A DNA stretch of 5,302 nt from Lachnospiraceae bacterium (GTDB lineage Bacteria > Bacillota > Clostridia > Lachnospirales > Lachnospiraceae): the NCBI GenBank assembly GCA_003453515.1, contig DMLD01000065.1, positions 1-5,302 of the forward strand, read 5' to 3'. Shown piece after piece: positions 1 through 5,302 of the stretch (the stretch's first letter is position 1; each line of letters opens with the position of its first letter). A program made the position numbers and the translations under genes. The notes beneath the pieces are model-generated. The model was not told the DNA's origin. It ran no database searches and worked only from the letters and a program-made list of their open reading frames with translations.

Positions 1-1122
1 GAGGTCATCAGCCTCGGGATAGGCGATGTGACGCAGCCGATAGCACCTGCCATCATAGCTGCCGCGAAGGCAGCGGTCGAGGAGATGGGGAGAGCCGAGA
101 CCTTTCACGGCTATGCGCCCGACCTTGGCTACGAGTTTTTGCGAAGTGCGATAAGGGAGAACGATTACAAGGCAAGAGGTGTGGATATAGCGCTTGATGA
201 GATATTTATAAGTGACGGTGCCAAGAGCGACAGCGGCAATATAGTAGATATTTTTGCAACGGATAACAGGATAGCCGTGACCGACCCGGTGTATCCGGTG
301 TATGTGGATTCCAACGCGATGGCGGGAAAGACCGGAACCTACGACAAATCGAGGGAGAGATGGACGGACGTGATATATATGCCGTGCACGGAGGACAACA
401 ACTTTGTTCCGGATTTCCCTGACGAGACGCCCGACATCATATATATATGCTGCCCGAACAATCCGACAGGCACCACGCTGAAGAGCTCTGAGCTTCAGGC
501 GTGGGTCGACTACGCGATAGACAAGCAGGCTCTGATCATCTACGACGCGGCGTATGAGGCGTACATATCCGAGCCCGACGTGCCGCACAGCATATACGAG
601 TGCGAGGGGGCAAAGACCTGTGCGATAGAGATGCGCAGCTTTTCGAAAAATGCGGGCTTTACGGGGATGCGTCTTGGGTTCACGGTGGTCCCGAAGGATC
701 TCATCTCGCATGACGGCACGGACACGCAGCTGAATTCCCTGTGGGCGAGGAGACACGGCACCAAGTTCAACGGCGCGCCCTACATCATACAGCGCGCGGG
801 AGAGGCGGTGTACTCGAGCGAGGGCAGGGAGCAGACAAGGAAGCAGATAGAGTATTATATGAAAAATGCCGCCGCGATAAGGGAGGAGCTCTCCCGTGCG
901 GGGTACACCGTATACGGCGGAATAAACGCTCCTTATATTTGGATGAAGACTCCGGACGGAGTGAGCTCATGGGATTTCTTTGACAGGCTTTTGGAAAAGG
1001 CAAATGTGGTAGGAACTCCGGGATCGGGCTTTGGACCGAGCGGTGAGGGATACTTCAGACTTACGGCGTTTGGTACCGCCGAGAAAACAAGGGAAGCCCT
1101 TAAGAGAATAATATCGATGTAA
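1..1122 (+). CDS. dapL: LL-diaminopimelate aminotransferase (DapL), 5'-truncated by window edge
   Basis: This PLP-dependent class I/II aminotransferase converts tetrahydrodipicolinate plus glutamate directly to LL-diaminopimelate, bypassing the acylated intermediates of the DapD/DapE route to lysine and peptidoglycan. Frame 1 is open from base 1, so the gene starts outside the window and the GTG at 28 is internal. The visible 373 residues begin with LGIGDVTQP, the conserved N-terminal DapL motif. They continue with CPNNPTGT (PLP-pocket Asn), YDAAYEAY (PLP-contacting Asp and Tyr), and SFSKNAGFTGMRLG, whose Lys (codon 646-648) should form the Schiff base. A C-terminal YFRLTAFG holds the substrate-carboxylate Arg. 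About 35 N-terminal residues are missing relative to the usual ~405-410. Isoleucine is mostly ATA (22 of 31), unlike the ribosomal genes. No terminator is visible after the stop, so read-through into the next gene, 54 nt away, is possible. The family call is strong; generic aminotransferases lack this motif combination. Confidence 0.95.
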   Translation, partial: EVISLGIGDVTQPIAPAIIAAAKAAVEEMGRAETFHGYAPDLGYEFLRSAIRENDYKARGVDIALDEIFISDGAKSDSGNIVDIFATDNRIAVTDPVYPVYVDSNAMAGKTGTYDKSRERWTDVIYMPCTEDNNFVPDFPDETPDIIYICCPNNPTGTTLKSSELQAWVDYAIDKQALIIYDAAYEAYISEPDVPHSIYECEGAKTCAIEMRSFSKNAGFTGMRLGFTVVPKDLISHDGTDTQLNSLWARRHGTKFNGAPYIIQRAGEAVYSSEGREQTRKQIEYYMKNAAAIREELSRAGYTVYGGINAPYIWMKTPDGVSSWDFFDRLLEKANVVGTPGSGFGPSGEGYFRLTAFGTAEKTREALKRIISM

Positions 1123-1130
1123 GGAAGTAT

Positions 1131-1164
1131 ATTATATACTCAGGAAACTTATATACTTAGGAAA
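1131..1164 (+). repeat. Two-copy 17-bp tandem repeat upstream of the DUF1002 gene
   Basis: Two adjacent 17-bp units (1131-1147 and 1148-1164) match at 15 of 17 positions, with the shared core TTATATACTnAGGAAA. The first copy overlaps an inverted repeat, AGTATA-tta-TATACT (1126-1140). Each unit contains TATACT, which resembles a -10 element (1135-1140 and 1152-1157), but neither has a recognisable -35 at 17 bp. The repeat lies just before the GGAGG ribosome binding site (1166-1170). It could be a local duplication, a regulator site or a weak promoter; the sequence does not decide. Confidence 0.6.
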
Positions 1165-1176
1165 TGGAGGCTGACG

Positions 1177-2112
1177 ATGAAAAAAAGAGTGAGAAGGATA
1201 TCGGCGATCGTATTATGTCTGGTCACGGCAATGAGTGCTTGCCTTGCGGTCGGGACGGACGGAGGGACGGCGCGCGCTGCATCAGAGGTAAAGCCGTATA
1301 TAGCATTTGGCGCATCCCTTAAGGATTCCGAGAAAAAGACCGTCATGAAGCTTTTGGATGTGACCGAGGATACACTTGCCGACTATGAGGTCATCGAGGT
1401 CACCAATGAGGAGGAGCATCAGTATTTGGATGATTACATCGCGTCGTCGGTCATAGGTACCCGCGCGCTCTCATCTGTTAAAATAGAAGAAAACGGCAAC
1501 GAGGACGGCATCAGGGTCACCACCAAAAATATCAACTTCTGCACGGAAGCCATGTATGTGAACGCGTTGGCGACGGCGGGCTTTACCAATGCGGACGTGA
1601 CTGTTGCGGGGCCGTTCGAGCTCTCGGGCACGGCTGCACTCGTCGGTGCGATTAAGGCGTACTCAACCATGCAGGGAGAGGATGTGGATGATGATACCAT
1701 GGATGCGGCAGTGGATGAGCTTGTGACCACCGGTGATCTGGTAGAGAGCGTGGGCTCGGAGAAGGCTGCGCAGCTCATGGCGGTCATCAAGGACGCCGTT
1801 GTCAAGGACGATTTAAGCTCCGACGAGGATATCATGAAGGCGATAGAGGACGGAGCCGACAAGGTGGGAGTCACGCTTTCGGACGAAGAAAAGCAGAAGA
1901 TAATGGAGCTTATGAAAAAGATAGGGTCTCTCGATCTGGACATCGGCGCCCTGGAGAGATCCGCGCAGTCCATATATGATATGCTCTCAAACTCCGGTAT
2001 CGATCTCGGCGAGGCAGGGGGCTGGTTTTCCAAGGTATTCTCTTCGATCGGTGATTTTTTTGCCGGCATAGGTAATGCCATAGCGGATTTTTTTAAAGGG
2101 ATTTTCGGGTAA
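1177..2112 (+). CDS. Exported DUF1002 protein (YpuA-like)
   Basis: A 311-residue secreted protein of unknown function, matching the DUF1002 family whose Bacillus subtilis member is YpuA. Residues 1-7 (MKKRVRR) are a basic n-region, residues 8-25 are hydrophobic, and ARA-A around 32-35 is a plausible signal peptidase I site; C22 lacks a proper lipobox. The mature part starts YIAFGASL and carries the family's hallmark strings: VTNEEEHQYL, the IGTRALSSVKI region, EAMYVNALATAGFTNADV and GPFELSGTAALVGAIKAY. A helical acidic region follows (about 165-270). The last ~30 residues are a Gly/Phe/Ile-rich amphipathic tail (WFSKVFSSIGDFFAGIG...), suggestive of membrane or surface contact. The ATG at 1177 is supported by GGAGG at 1166-1170, 6 nt upstream. 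It may be co-transcribed with dapL. No intrinsic terminator is seen after the stop; the next promoter begins almost at once. Confidence 0.85.
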   Translation: MKKRVRRISAIVLCLVTAMSACLAVGTDGGTARAASEVKPYIAFGASLKDSEKKTVMKLLDVTEDTLADYEVIEVTNEEEHQYLDDYIASSVIGTRALSSVKIEENGNEDGIRVTTKNINFCTEAMYVNALATAGFTNADVTVAGPFELSGTAALVGAIKAYSTMQGEDVDDDTMDAAVDELVTTGDLVESVGSEKAAQLMAVIKDAVVKDDLSSDEDIMKAIEDGADKVGVTLSDEEKQKIMELMKKIGSLDLDIGALERSAQSIYDMLSNSGIDLGEAGGWFSKVFSSIGDFFAGIGNAIADFFKGIFG

Positions 2113-2117
2113 GCAGT

Positions 2118-2165
2118 AAAAAAATTAAAAAAAAGCTTGCAATTATCAGTGACTTGCGTTATAAT
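2118..2165 (+). promoter_or_regulatory. Strong vegetative promoter of the S10 operon with UP-like A-tract
   Basis: A -35 hexamer TTGCAA (2137-2142), a 17-bp spacer and a perfect -10 TATAAT (2160-2165) give a near-consensus sigma-A promoter. Directly upstream, 2118-2134 is almost all A with two Ts, in the position and style of an UP element contacted by the RNA polymerase alpha subunit. Such promoters are typical of rRNA and ribosomal protein operons. Transcription should start near 2172, leaving a leader of about 345 nt before rpsJ. The motifs are seen directly; activity is inferred. Confidence 0.88.
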
Positions 2166-2325
2166 AGCGATTGCTGTGACATGATAGCGAAGATCCGGGA
2201 GGTTGCCATCGAGGCAGGATGCGCCGACTGTGTGGCGCATAAGCCGTTTGAGATGGGTTTTTCCGGGGAGTAAATGTCAAGAGGTTCGGCATGATCAGCA
2301 AACAGTGTCCGAACCGCTAAACCTG

Positions 2326-2473
2326 ACGACAAGTCACTGTACAGTAGCATAGTTTCTGCCACGAGCAGATAAACGTGTGAAAGTCCACCGTTATCGGGTA
2401 GTATGGGTAACGGCCTATATTTTTGAAACAGGTATGGACACACACGGATGAGTGTACAGTCACCGCTTGTCGT
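2326..2473 (+). ncRNA. Multibranched RNA domain closed by a 16-bp long-range helix
   Basis: The closing helix joins ACGACAAG (2326-2333) to CTTGTCGT (2466-2473), 8 bp, and after a 2/5-nt internal loop ACTGTACA (2336-2343) to TGTACAGT (2453-2460), another 8 bp. Nested inside are the hairpin TCTGC/GCAGA (2355-2359/2365-2369, 5-nt loop); the two-part helix CGTGTG/CACACG (2374-2379/2441-2446) continued by GTCCA/TGGAC (2383-2387/2435-2439); and the hairpin CCGTTA/TAACGG (2388-2393/2408-2413). Sixteen closing pairs over a ~150-nt span plus nested stems are hard to explain by chance. This is a cis-acting mRNA element or a fossil ribozyme domain rather than a free-standing RNA, as no separate promoter is seen. 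Confidence 0.65.
2388..2424 (+). terminator. Possible weak attenuator hairpin in the S10 leader
   Basis: The hairpin CCGTTA/TAACGG (2388-2393/2408-2413, 14-nt loop) is followed by CCTATATTTTTG, whose T run ends at 2424. This resembles a weak intrinsic terminator and could serve for premature termination inside the leader. The stem is short and the T run starts a few bases late, so it may be only part of the surrounding fold. Confidence 0.25.
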
Positions 2474-2497
2474 ACTAACTTATTTTATATAGTACGA
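2470..2497 (+). promoter_or_regulatory. 8-bp hairpin adjoining the rpsJ ribosome binding site
   Basis: TCGTACTA (2470-2477) pairs perfectly with TAGTACGA (2490-2497) around a 12-nt A/T loop. The stem ends 3 nt before GGAGG (2501-2505). Its first four bases (2470-2473) are also the 3' end of the long-range helix at 2326-2473, so the two outer stems cannot both form in full. That makes it a candidate switch element controlling access to rpsJ; the mutual exclusion is visible, the regulation is inferred. Confidence 0.55.
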
Positions 2498-2516
2498 AAA
2501 GGAGGCGACTATTTTT

Positions 2517-2840
2517 ATGGCAAGTAAAAAGAGTCAAAAGATGAGGATCATCCTCAAGGCGTATGATCATCAGATCATCGACAGTGCAGCAGCAAAGCTG
2601 GTAGACACGGTCAACAAGACCGGAGCCAAGGTATCAGGACCCGTTCCGATGCCGACCAAGAAGGAGGTAGTTACGATCCTTCGTGCGGTTCATAAGTATA
2701 AGGACTCGCGTGAGCAGTTCGAGCAGAGAACACACAAGCGTCTGATCGACGTGCTCGGCCCGACACAGAAGACAGTTGATGCACTTTCGAGAGTTGATCT
2801 GCCTGCGGGTGTGGCTATCGATATTCAGATGAAGAAGTGA
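2517..2840 (+). CDS. rpsJ: 30S ribosomal protein S10 (NusE)
   Basis: S10 is a 30S head protein and, as NusE, a transcription antitermination factor acting with NusB. The 107-residue product carries the family core: ILKAYDH (12-18), the SGPVPMPT signature (40-47), the conserved block [19 protein letters not shown] (60-78) and the closing [10 protein letters not shown]. It is a few residues longer than the usual 102-103 because of an N-terminal ASKKSQ extension. The ATG at 2517 is preceded by GGAGG at 2501-2505 with an 11-nt spacer, somewhat long. The stop TGA is followed at once by TAA. It is the first gene of the S10 operon and lies behind a long structured leader. Isoleucine is ATC in 7 of 8 codons with no ATA, consistent with very high expression. 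Confidence 0.98.
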   Translation: MASKKSQKMRIILKAYDHQIIDSAAAKLVDTVNKTGAKVSGPVPMPTKKEVVTILRAVHKYKDSREQFEQRTHKRLIDVLGPTQKTVDALSRVDLPAGVAIDIQMKK

Positions 2841-2850
2841 TAACATTTAC

Positions 2851-2915
2851 GACCGAAGGTATAGCGCCCCGATGAACCGTTTCATTATAAAGAAAGGTTC
2901 CGCCCGGGGAAGGTC
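2851..2915 (+). promoter_or_regulatory. Long irregular hairpin in the rpsJ-rplC gap
   Basis: Four stacked stems share one axis: GACC/GGTC (2851-2854/2912-2915), CCCCG/CGGGG (2867-2871/2905-2909), GAACC/GGTTC (2874-2878/2896-2900) and TTTC/GAAA (2880-2883/2892-2895) around an 8-nt loop. The structure fills most of the 100-nt gap and ends 11 nt before the rplC ribosome binding site AGGAGG (2927-2932). There is no T run, so it is not an intrinsic terminator. A role in mRNA processing, stability or translational control of rplC is possible but inferred. Confidence 0.6.
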
Positions 2916-2940
2916 AGTATATTTATAGGAGGAAACGATA

Positions 2941-3576
2941 ATGAAAAAGGCTATAGTAGCAACCAAGATCGGTATGACACAGGTGTTTGATGAAAACGGA
3001 ATAATGACACCGGTCACAGTATTGAAGGCAGGTCCGGTATACGTCACACAGGTCAAGACAGAGGAGAATGACGGATACGAGGCTGTACAGGTCGCTTACG
3101 GTGATACCAGAGAGAAGCTTATCAACAAACCGGTCAAGGGTCATCTTGCAAAGGCAGGAGTTGAGAATAAGAAGTTTTTAACTGAGTTCAAGTTTGAAAA
3201 CGCAGCTGAGTATACACCCGGTCAGGAGATCAAGGCTGATATCTTTGAAGCAGGCGACATCGTTGATGTATCTGCCAAGACCAAGGGTAAGGGCTTCCAG
3301 GGTGCCATCAAGCGTCACGGACAGTCAAGAGGACCTATGGGACACGGTTCAAAGTTCCATCGTCATGCAGGCTCCAACGGATCTGCATCGGATCCGAGTA
3401 AGGTTTTCAAGGGCAAGAAGATGCCCGGACAGATGGGTGCGGTCAATGTGACCATCCAGAACCTCACCGTAGTCCGTGTGGATGCCGAGGAGGGACTGAT
3501 CCTTATAAAGGGTGCGGTACCGGGACCGAGAAAGTCAACGGTCATCATTAAGGAAGCAGTTAAGGCAAACGCTTAA
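2941..3576 (+). CDS. rplC: 50S ribosomal protein L3
   Basis: L3 is a primary 23S rRNA binder needed early in 50S assembly; its long central loop reaches towards the peptidyl transferase centre. The 211 residues match the usual bacterial length (~205-215). They open with [19 protein letters not shown], the standard bacterial start. The glycine- and basic-rich extension covers about 117-166, including [20 protein letters not shown] (117-136) and [11 protein letters not shown] (156-166). The C-terminal part has NLTVVRVD and GAVPGPRKS, both typical. The ATG at 2941 has AGGAGG at 2927-2932, 8 nt upstream. The gene lies between rpsJ and rplD in canonical S10 operon order. The 64-nt gap to rplD holds only a weak A/T hairpin (3590-3606) and the next ribosome binding site. 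Confidence 0.98.
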   Translation: MKKAIVATKIGMTQVFDENGIMTPVTVLKAGPVYVTQVKTEENDGYEAVQVAYGDTREKLINKPVKGHLAKAGVENKKFLTEFKFENAAEYTPGQEIKADIFEAGDIVDVSAKTKGKGFQGAIKRHGQSRGPMGHGSKFHRHAGSNGSASDPSKVFKGKKMPGQMGAVNVTIQNLTVVRVDAEEGLILIKGAVPGPRKSTVIIKEAVKANA

Positions 3577-3640
3577 TCAGCGCTTCATATAAAAGAAAAG
3601 CTTTTAGATAATCGATATTAAAAAAAGGAGGACTTAACAG

Positions 3641-4327
3641 ATGGCAAGCGTATCTGTTTACAATATGGACGGCAAGGAAGTCGAAAAGATGGACGTCAGC
3701 GATTCCGTATTTGCCGCTCCGATCAACGAGCATCTGCTTCACAAGGCAGTAGTGCTCCAGCTCGCGAACAGACGTCAGGGCACACAGAAAGCCAAGACCC
3801 GTTCAGAGGTTCGCGGCGGCGGTCGTAAGCCGTGGAGACAGAAGGGGACCGGACATGCAAGACAGGGTTCCATCAGAGCACCACAGTGGACAGGCGGTGG
3901 CGTGGTATTTGCACCGACACCGAGAGATTATACATTCAAGATGAACCGCAAGGAGAAGGCAGCAGCTATCAAGTCTGCGCTCTCTGCAAAGGTTCAGGAT
4001 GAGAAGCTGTTTATTGTTGATTCATTCAACTTCGATGAGCCCAAGACCAAGGTCATGAATGAGGTTCTCGGAAAGCTCGGAACAAGCAAGGCATTCGTCG
4101 TACTCGGAGGAGATGACATGGATGCACCGAGTGAGTCACAGAAAAACGCAGCGCTTTCACTCAGGAATATCCAGGGTACACGCAGCACGTACTTCCTCCG
4201 CAAGGAGAACAAGGAAGTCGGCACCGTGGACGTCACAAGCGGACTTAACGTATATGACATTCTCAAATACGACGCACTTGTGATCGAGAAAAGCGCCATC
4301 AAGGCCATCGAGGAGGTGTATGCATAA
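3641..4327 (+). CDS. rplD: 50S ribosomal protein L4
   Basis: L4 binds 23S rRNA domain I and lines the exit tunnel with its extended loop; in E. coli it also represses its own S10 operon. The tunnel loop is clear at about 47-90, with RSEVRGGGRKPWRQKGTGHARQ and RAPQWTGGGVVFAP. The C-terminal domain ends in LNVYDILKYDALVI (202-215). At 228 residues it is about 20 longer than the usual ~207. Roughly 14 extra residues lie between RNI (175-177) and LNVYD (202-206), where 24 residues stand instead of about 10; the reading frame is intact on both sides. AGGAGG at 3626-3631 is 9 nt before the ATG. The stop TAA overlaps the next start by one base (TAATG). L4 is the natural candidate ligand for the structured leader upstream, by analogy only. 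Confidence 0.97.
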   Translation: MASVSVYNMDGKEVEKMDVSDSVFAAPINEHLLHKAVVLQLANRRQGTQKAKTRSEVRGGGRKPWRQKGTGHARQGSIRAPQWTGGGVVFAPTPRDYTFKMNRKEKAAAIKSALSAKVQDEKLFIVDSFNFDEPKTKVMNEVLGKLGTSKAFVVLGGDDMDAPSESQKNAALSLRNIQGTRSTYFLRKENKEVGTVDVTSGLNVYDILKYDALVIEKSAIKAIEEVYA

Positions 4328-4626
4328 TGGCAGATATCAAGTATTATGATGTGATCCTGAAGCCTGTCATCACCGAGAGTTCGATGGAGGGCATGGATTA
4401 CAAAAAGTATACGTTTTATGTACATACAGATGCAACAAAGACGATGATCAAGGATGCGGTTGAGAAGATGTTCCCGGGCACAGAGGTTGCAAAGGTCAAC
4501 ACCATGAACGTATCCGGCAAGCACAAGCGCAGAGGTCGTACAGAGGGTATGACAGCCAAGAGAAAGAAGGCTATCGTATGGCTGACCGAGGAAAGCGCTG
4601 ATATCGAGATTTTTGAAGGACTTTGA
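4327..4626 (+). CDS. rplW: 50S ribosomal protein L23
   Basis: L23 sits at the polypeptide exit tunnel and is the docking point for trigger factor and signal recognition particle. The 99-residue product has the usual length and motifs: DVILKPVITESS near the N-terminus, YTFYVHTDATK (28-38), and the basic loop VNTMNVSGKHKRRGRTEG (57-74), followed by KRKKAIVWL. The start is set by a one-base overlap with the rplD stop (TAATG) and by AGGAGGTG at 4311-4318, inside the last rplD codons, 8 nt before the ATG. This arrangement points to translational coupling, which would keep L4 and L23 in step. The gap to rplB is only 20 nt. Confidence 0.97.
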   Translation: MADIKYYDVILKPVITESSMEGMDYKKYTFYVHTDATKTMIKDAVEKMFPGTEVAKVNTMNVSGKHKRRGRTEGMTAKRKKAIVWLTEESADIEIFEGL

Positions 4627-4646
4627 TATAGAGAAAGGAGATAACC

Positions 4647-5302
4647 ATGGGAATCAAGAGTTATAACCCATATACCCCTTCGAGAAGGAACATGACCGGT
4701 TATGATTTCAAAGAGATCACGGCCGATACGCCGGAGAAGAGCCTGCTTGCACCGCTCAAGAAAAATGCCGGACGCAACGCTCAGGGCAAGATCACGGTTC
4801 GTCACCGTGGAGGCGGCAATCGAAGGAAATACAGAATCATAGATTTCAAGAGAAATAAAGACGGGATCCCTGCTACGGTCAAGACGATCGAGTACGATCC
4901 TAACCGTACAGCCAACATCGCACTGCTTTCCTACGCGGATGGTGAGAAGCGTTACATCATCGCTCCCGCAGGACTCAAGGTAGGGGATGTGCTGATGAAC
5001 GGAGAGAGCGCCGAGGTTCGTGTAGGCAACTGTATGGAGATGAAGGATATGCCTGTAGGTACACAGGTGCACAACATCGAGATGTATCCGGGACACGGCG
5101 GACAGCTGGTACGTGCGGCAGGTACATCCGCACAGTTGATGGCAAAGGAAGGCAAGTATGCGATCCTGCGTATGCCGTCAGGGGAGATGAGAATGGTTCC
5201 GATCAACTGCCGTGCAACGATCGGTGTTATCGGAAACGGAGAGCACAACCTCATCAACATCGGTAAGGCAGGAAGAAAACGTCACATGGGTATCCGCCCG
5301 AC
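4647..5302 (+). CDS. rplB: 50S ribosomal protein L2, 3'-truncated by window edge
   Basis: L2 is one of the most conserved large-subunit proteins, needed for subunit joining and peptidyl transferase function. The visible 218 residues open with [16 protein letters not shown] and contain [20 protein letters not shown] (44-63, first rRNA-binding region), the [13 protein letters not shown] segment (95-107) and [19 protein letters not shown] (151-169). [13 protein letters not shown] follows at the right edge. About 60 C-terminal residues, including the conserved histidine region, lie outside the window, which ends two bases into a codon. AAGGAG at 4635-4640 is 6 nt before the ATG. The order rplW-rplB is standard, so rpsS and rplV are expected next. 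Confidence 0.98.
   Translation, partial: MGIKSYNPYTPSRRNMTGYDFKEITADTPEKSLLAPLKKNAGRNAQGKITVRHRGGGNRRKYRIIDFKRNKDGIPATVKTIEYDPNRTANIALLSYADGEKRYIIAPAGLKVGDVLMNGESAEVRVGNCMEMKDMPVGTQVHNIEMYPGHGGQLVRAAGTSAQLMAKEGKYAILRMPSGEMRMVPINCRATIGVIGNGEHNLINIGKAGRKRHMGIRP

Larger units (their letters stand above)
2230..2473 (+). mobile_element. Possible truncated 5' domain I of a group II intron
   Basis: From 2230 the sequence begins GTGTG, matching the conserved GUGYG 5' end of group II introns. It continues with motifs resembling intron domain I: a GTCAA element (2276-2280) followed by the GGTTCGG/CCGAACC hairpin, then CTAAACCTGAC, then GAGCAGAT and GTGTGAAAGTCCAC, and later GGATGAG after a helix. No domain V hairpin, no branch-point domain VI and no reverse transcriptase/maturase gene is present, and only about 245 nt fit. 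If real, this is a 5' remnant unable to splice on its own. The GTGTG also sits in the loop of a perfect 7-bp hairpin (2219-2240), which argues for an ordinary leader instead. The comparison is from memory, without alignment. Confidence 0.35.
2172..2516 (+). promoter_or_regulatory. Long structured 5' leader of the S10 operon mRNA
   Basis: These ~345 nt between promoter and rpsJ contain no convincing protein gene but many perfect stems. In order they are: 2219-2225 with 2234-2240 (ATGCGCC/GGCGCAT, 8-nt loop); 2283-2289 with 2309-2315 (GGTTCGG/CCGAACC); a multibranched domain at 2326-2473; and an 8-bp hairpin at 2470-2497 just before the rpsJ ribosome binding site GGAGG (2501-2505). In E. coli the S10 leader is an autoregulatory target of ribosomal protein L4, which represses by attenuation and translation block; an equivalent role here is inference. 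I did not recognise a known leader family. The stretch 2230 onward also resembles the 5' part of a group II intron (separate entry). Confidence 0.75.

Noticed and set aside
28..30. GTG as the dapL start codon.
   Set aside because: The frame is open to base 1 and the conserved LGIGD motif lies upstream of it, so it is internal.
1434..2240. A 268-residue reverse-strand ORF opposite the DUF1002 gene.
   Set aside because: Its serine-rich, low-complexity product is the shadow of the acidic DUF1002 coding sequence, and the forward frame matches a known family.
2181..2273. A 30-codon ORF (MIAKIREVAIEAGCADC...) starting about 9 nt after the predicted transcription start.
   Set aside because: No ribosome binding site, and it lies across strong leader hairpins. 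It could be a leader peptide, but nothing beyond an open frame supports it.
2147..2339. Nine-base inverted match CAGTGACTT (2147-2155) with AAGTCACTG (2331-2339).
   Set aside because: The first copy is in the promoter spacer and is not transcribed from this promoter, so it cannot pair in the leader RNA. It is probably chance.
2159..2443. A 94-residue reverse-strand ORF covering the S10 leader.
   Set aside because: It has no ribosome binding site or recognisable domain, and its DNA is explained by plus-strand promoter and RNA stems.
2473..2479. TACTAAC, identical to the yeast spliceosomal branch-point consensus.
   Set aside because: Irrelevant in bacteria, and the hairpin containing it has no bulged adenosine as expected for group II domain VI.
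3590..3606. Hairpin TAAAAG/CTTTTA in the rplC-rplD gap.
   Set aside because: A short, A/T-only stem with no T run after it; too weak to call a terminator or regulator.

Overview
The window looks like chromosomal DNA of a Gram-positive anaerobe of the class Clostridia, most likely Lachnospiraceae-like. This is inferred from a DapL-type lysine pathway gene, a secreted DUF1002 (YpuA-like) protein, strong AGGAGG ribosome binding sites and the ribosomal protein sequences. No species can be named from the sequence alone.

Layout, all genes on the plus strand. (1) 1-1122 is the 3' part of dapL, LL-diaminopimelate aminotransferase, cut by the left edge. (2) 1123-1176 is a short spacer carrying a 17-bp tandem repeat. 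(3) 1177-2112 encodes an exported DUF1002 protein. (4) 2113-2516 has no convincing protein gene. It holds an A-rich UP-like tract, a near-consensus vegetative promoter (TTGCAA, 17 bp, TATAAT) and about 345 nt of transcribed leader. The leader contains a compact RNA fold closed by a long-range helix and ends just before the rpsJ ribosome binding site. (5) 2517-5302 is the start of the S10 ribosomal protein operon in canonical order: rpsJ (S10), rplC (L3), rplD (L4), rplW (L23) and rplB (L2, cut by the right edge).

The ribosomal genes form one operon. rplD and rplW overlap by one base and are probably translationally coupled, and the rpsJ-rplC gap contains a long irregular hairpin. Codon use agrees with this split: the visible part of dapL uses ATA for 22 of 31 isoleucines, whereas rpsJ uses ATC for 7 of 8 and no ATA, as expected for very highly expressed genes.

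The most interesting element is the S10 leader. It is either a lineage-specific ribosomal protein leader (L4 being the obvious candidate ligand by analogy with E. coli) or a truncated 5' piece of a group II intron, possibly reused as a leader. The sequence shows the helices; the ligand and origin are inference.
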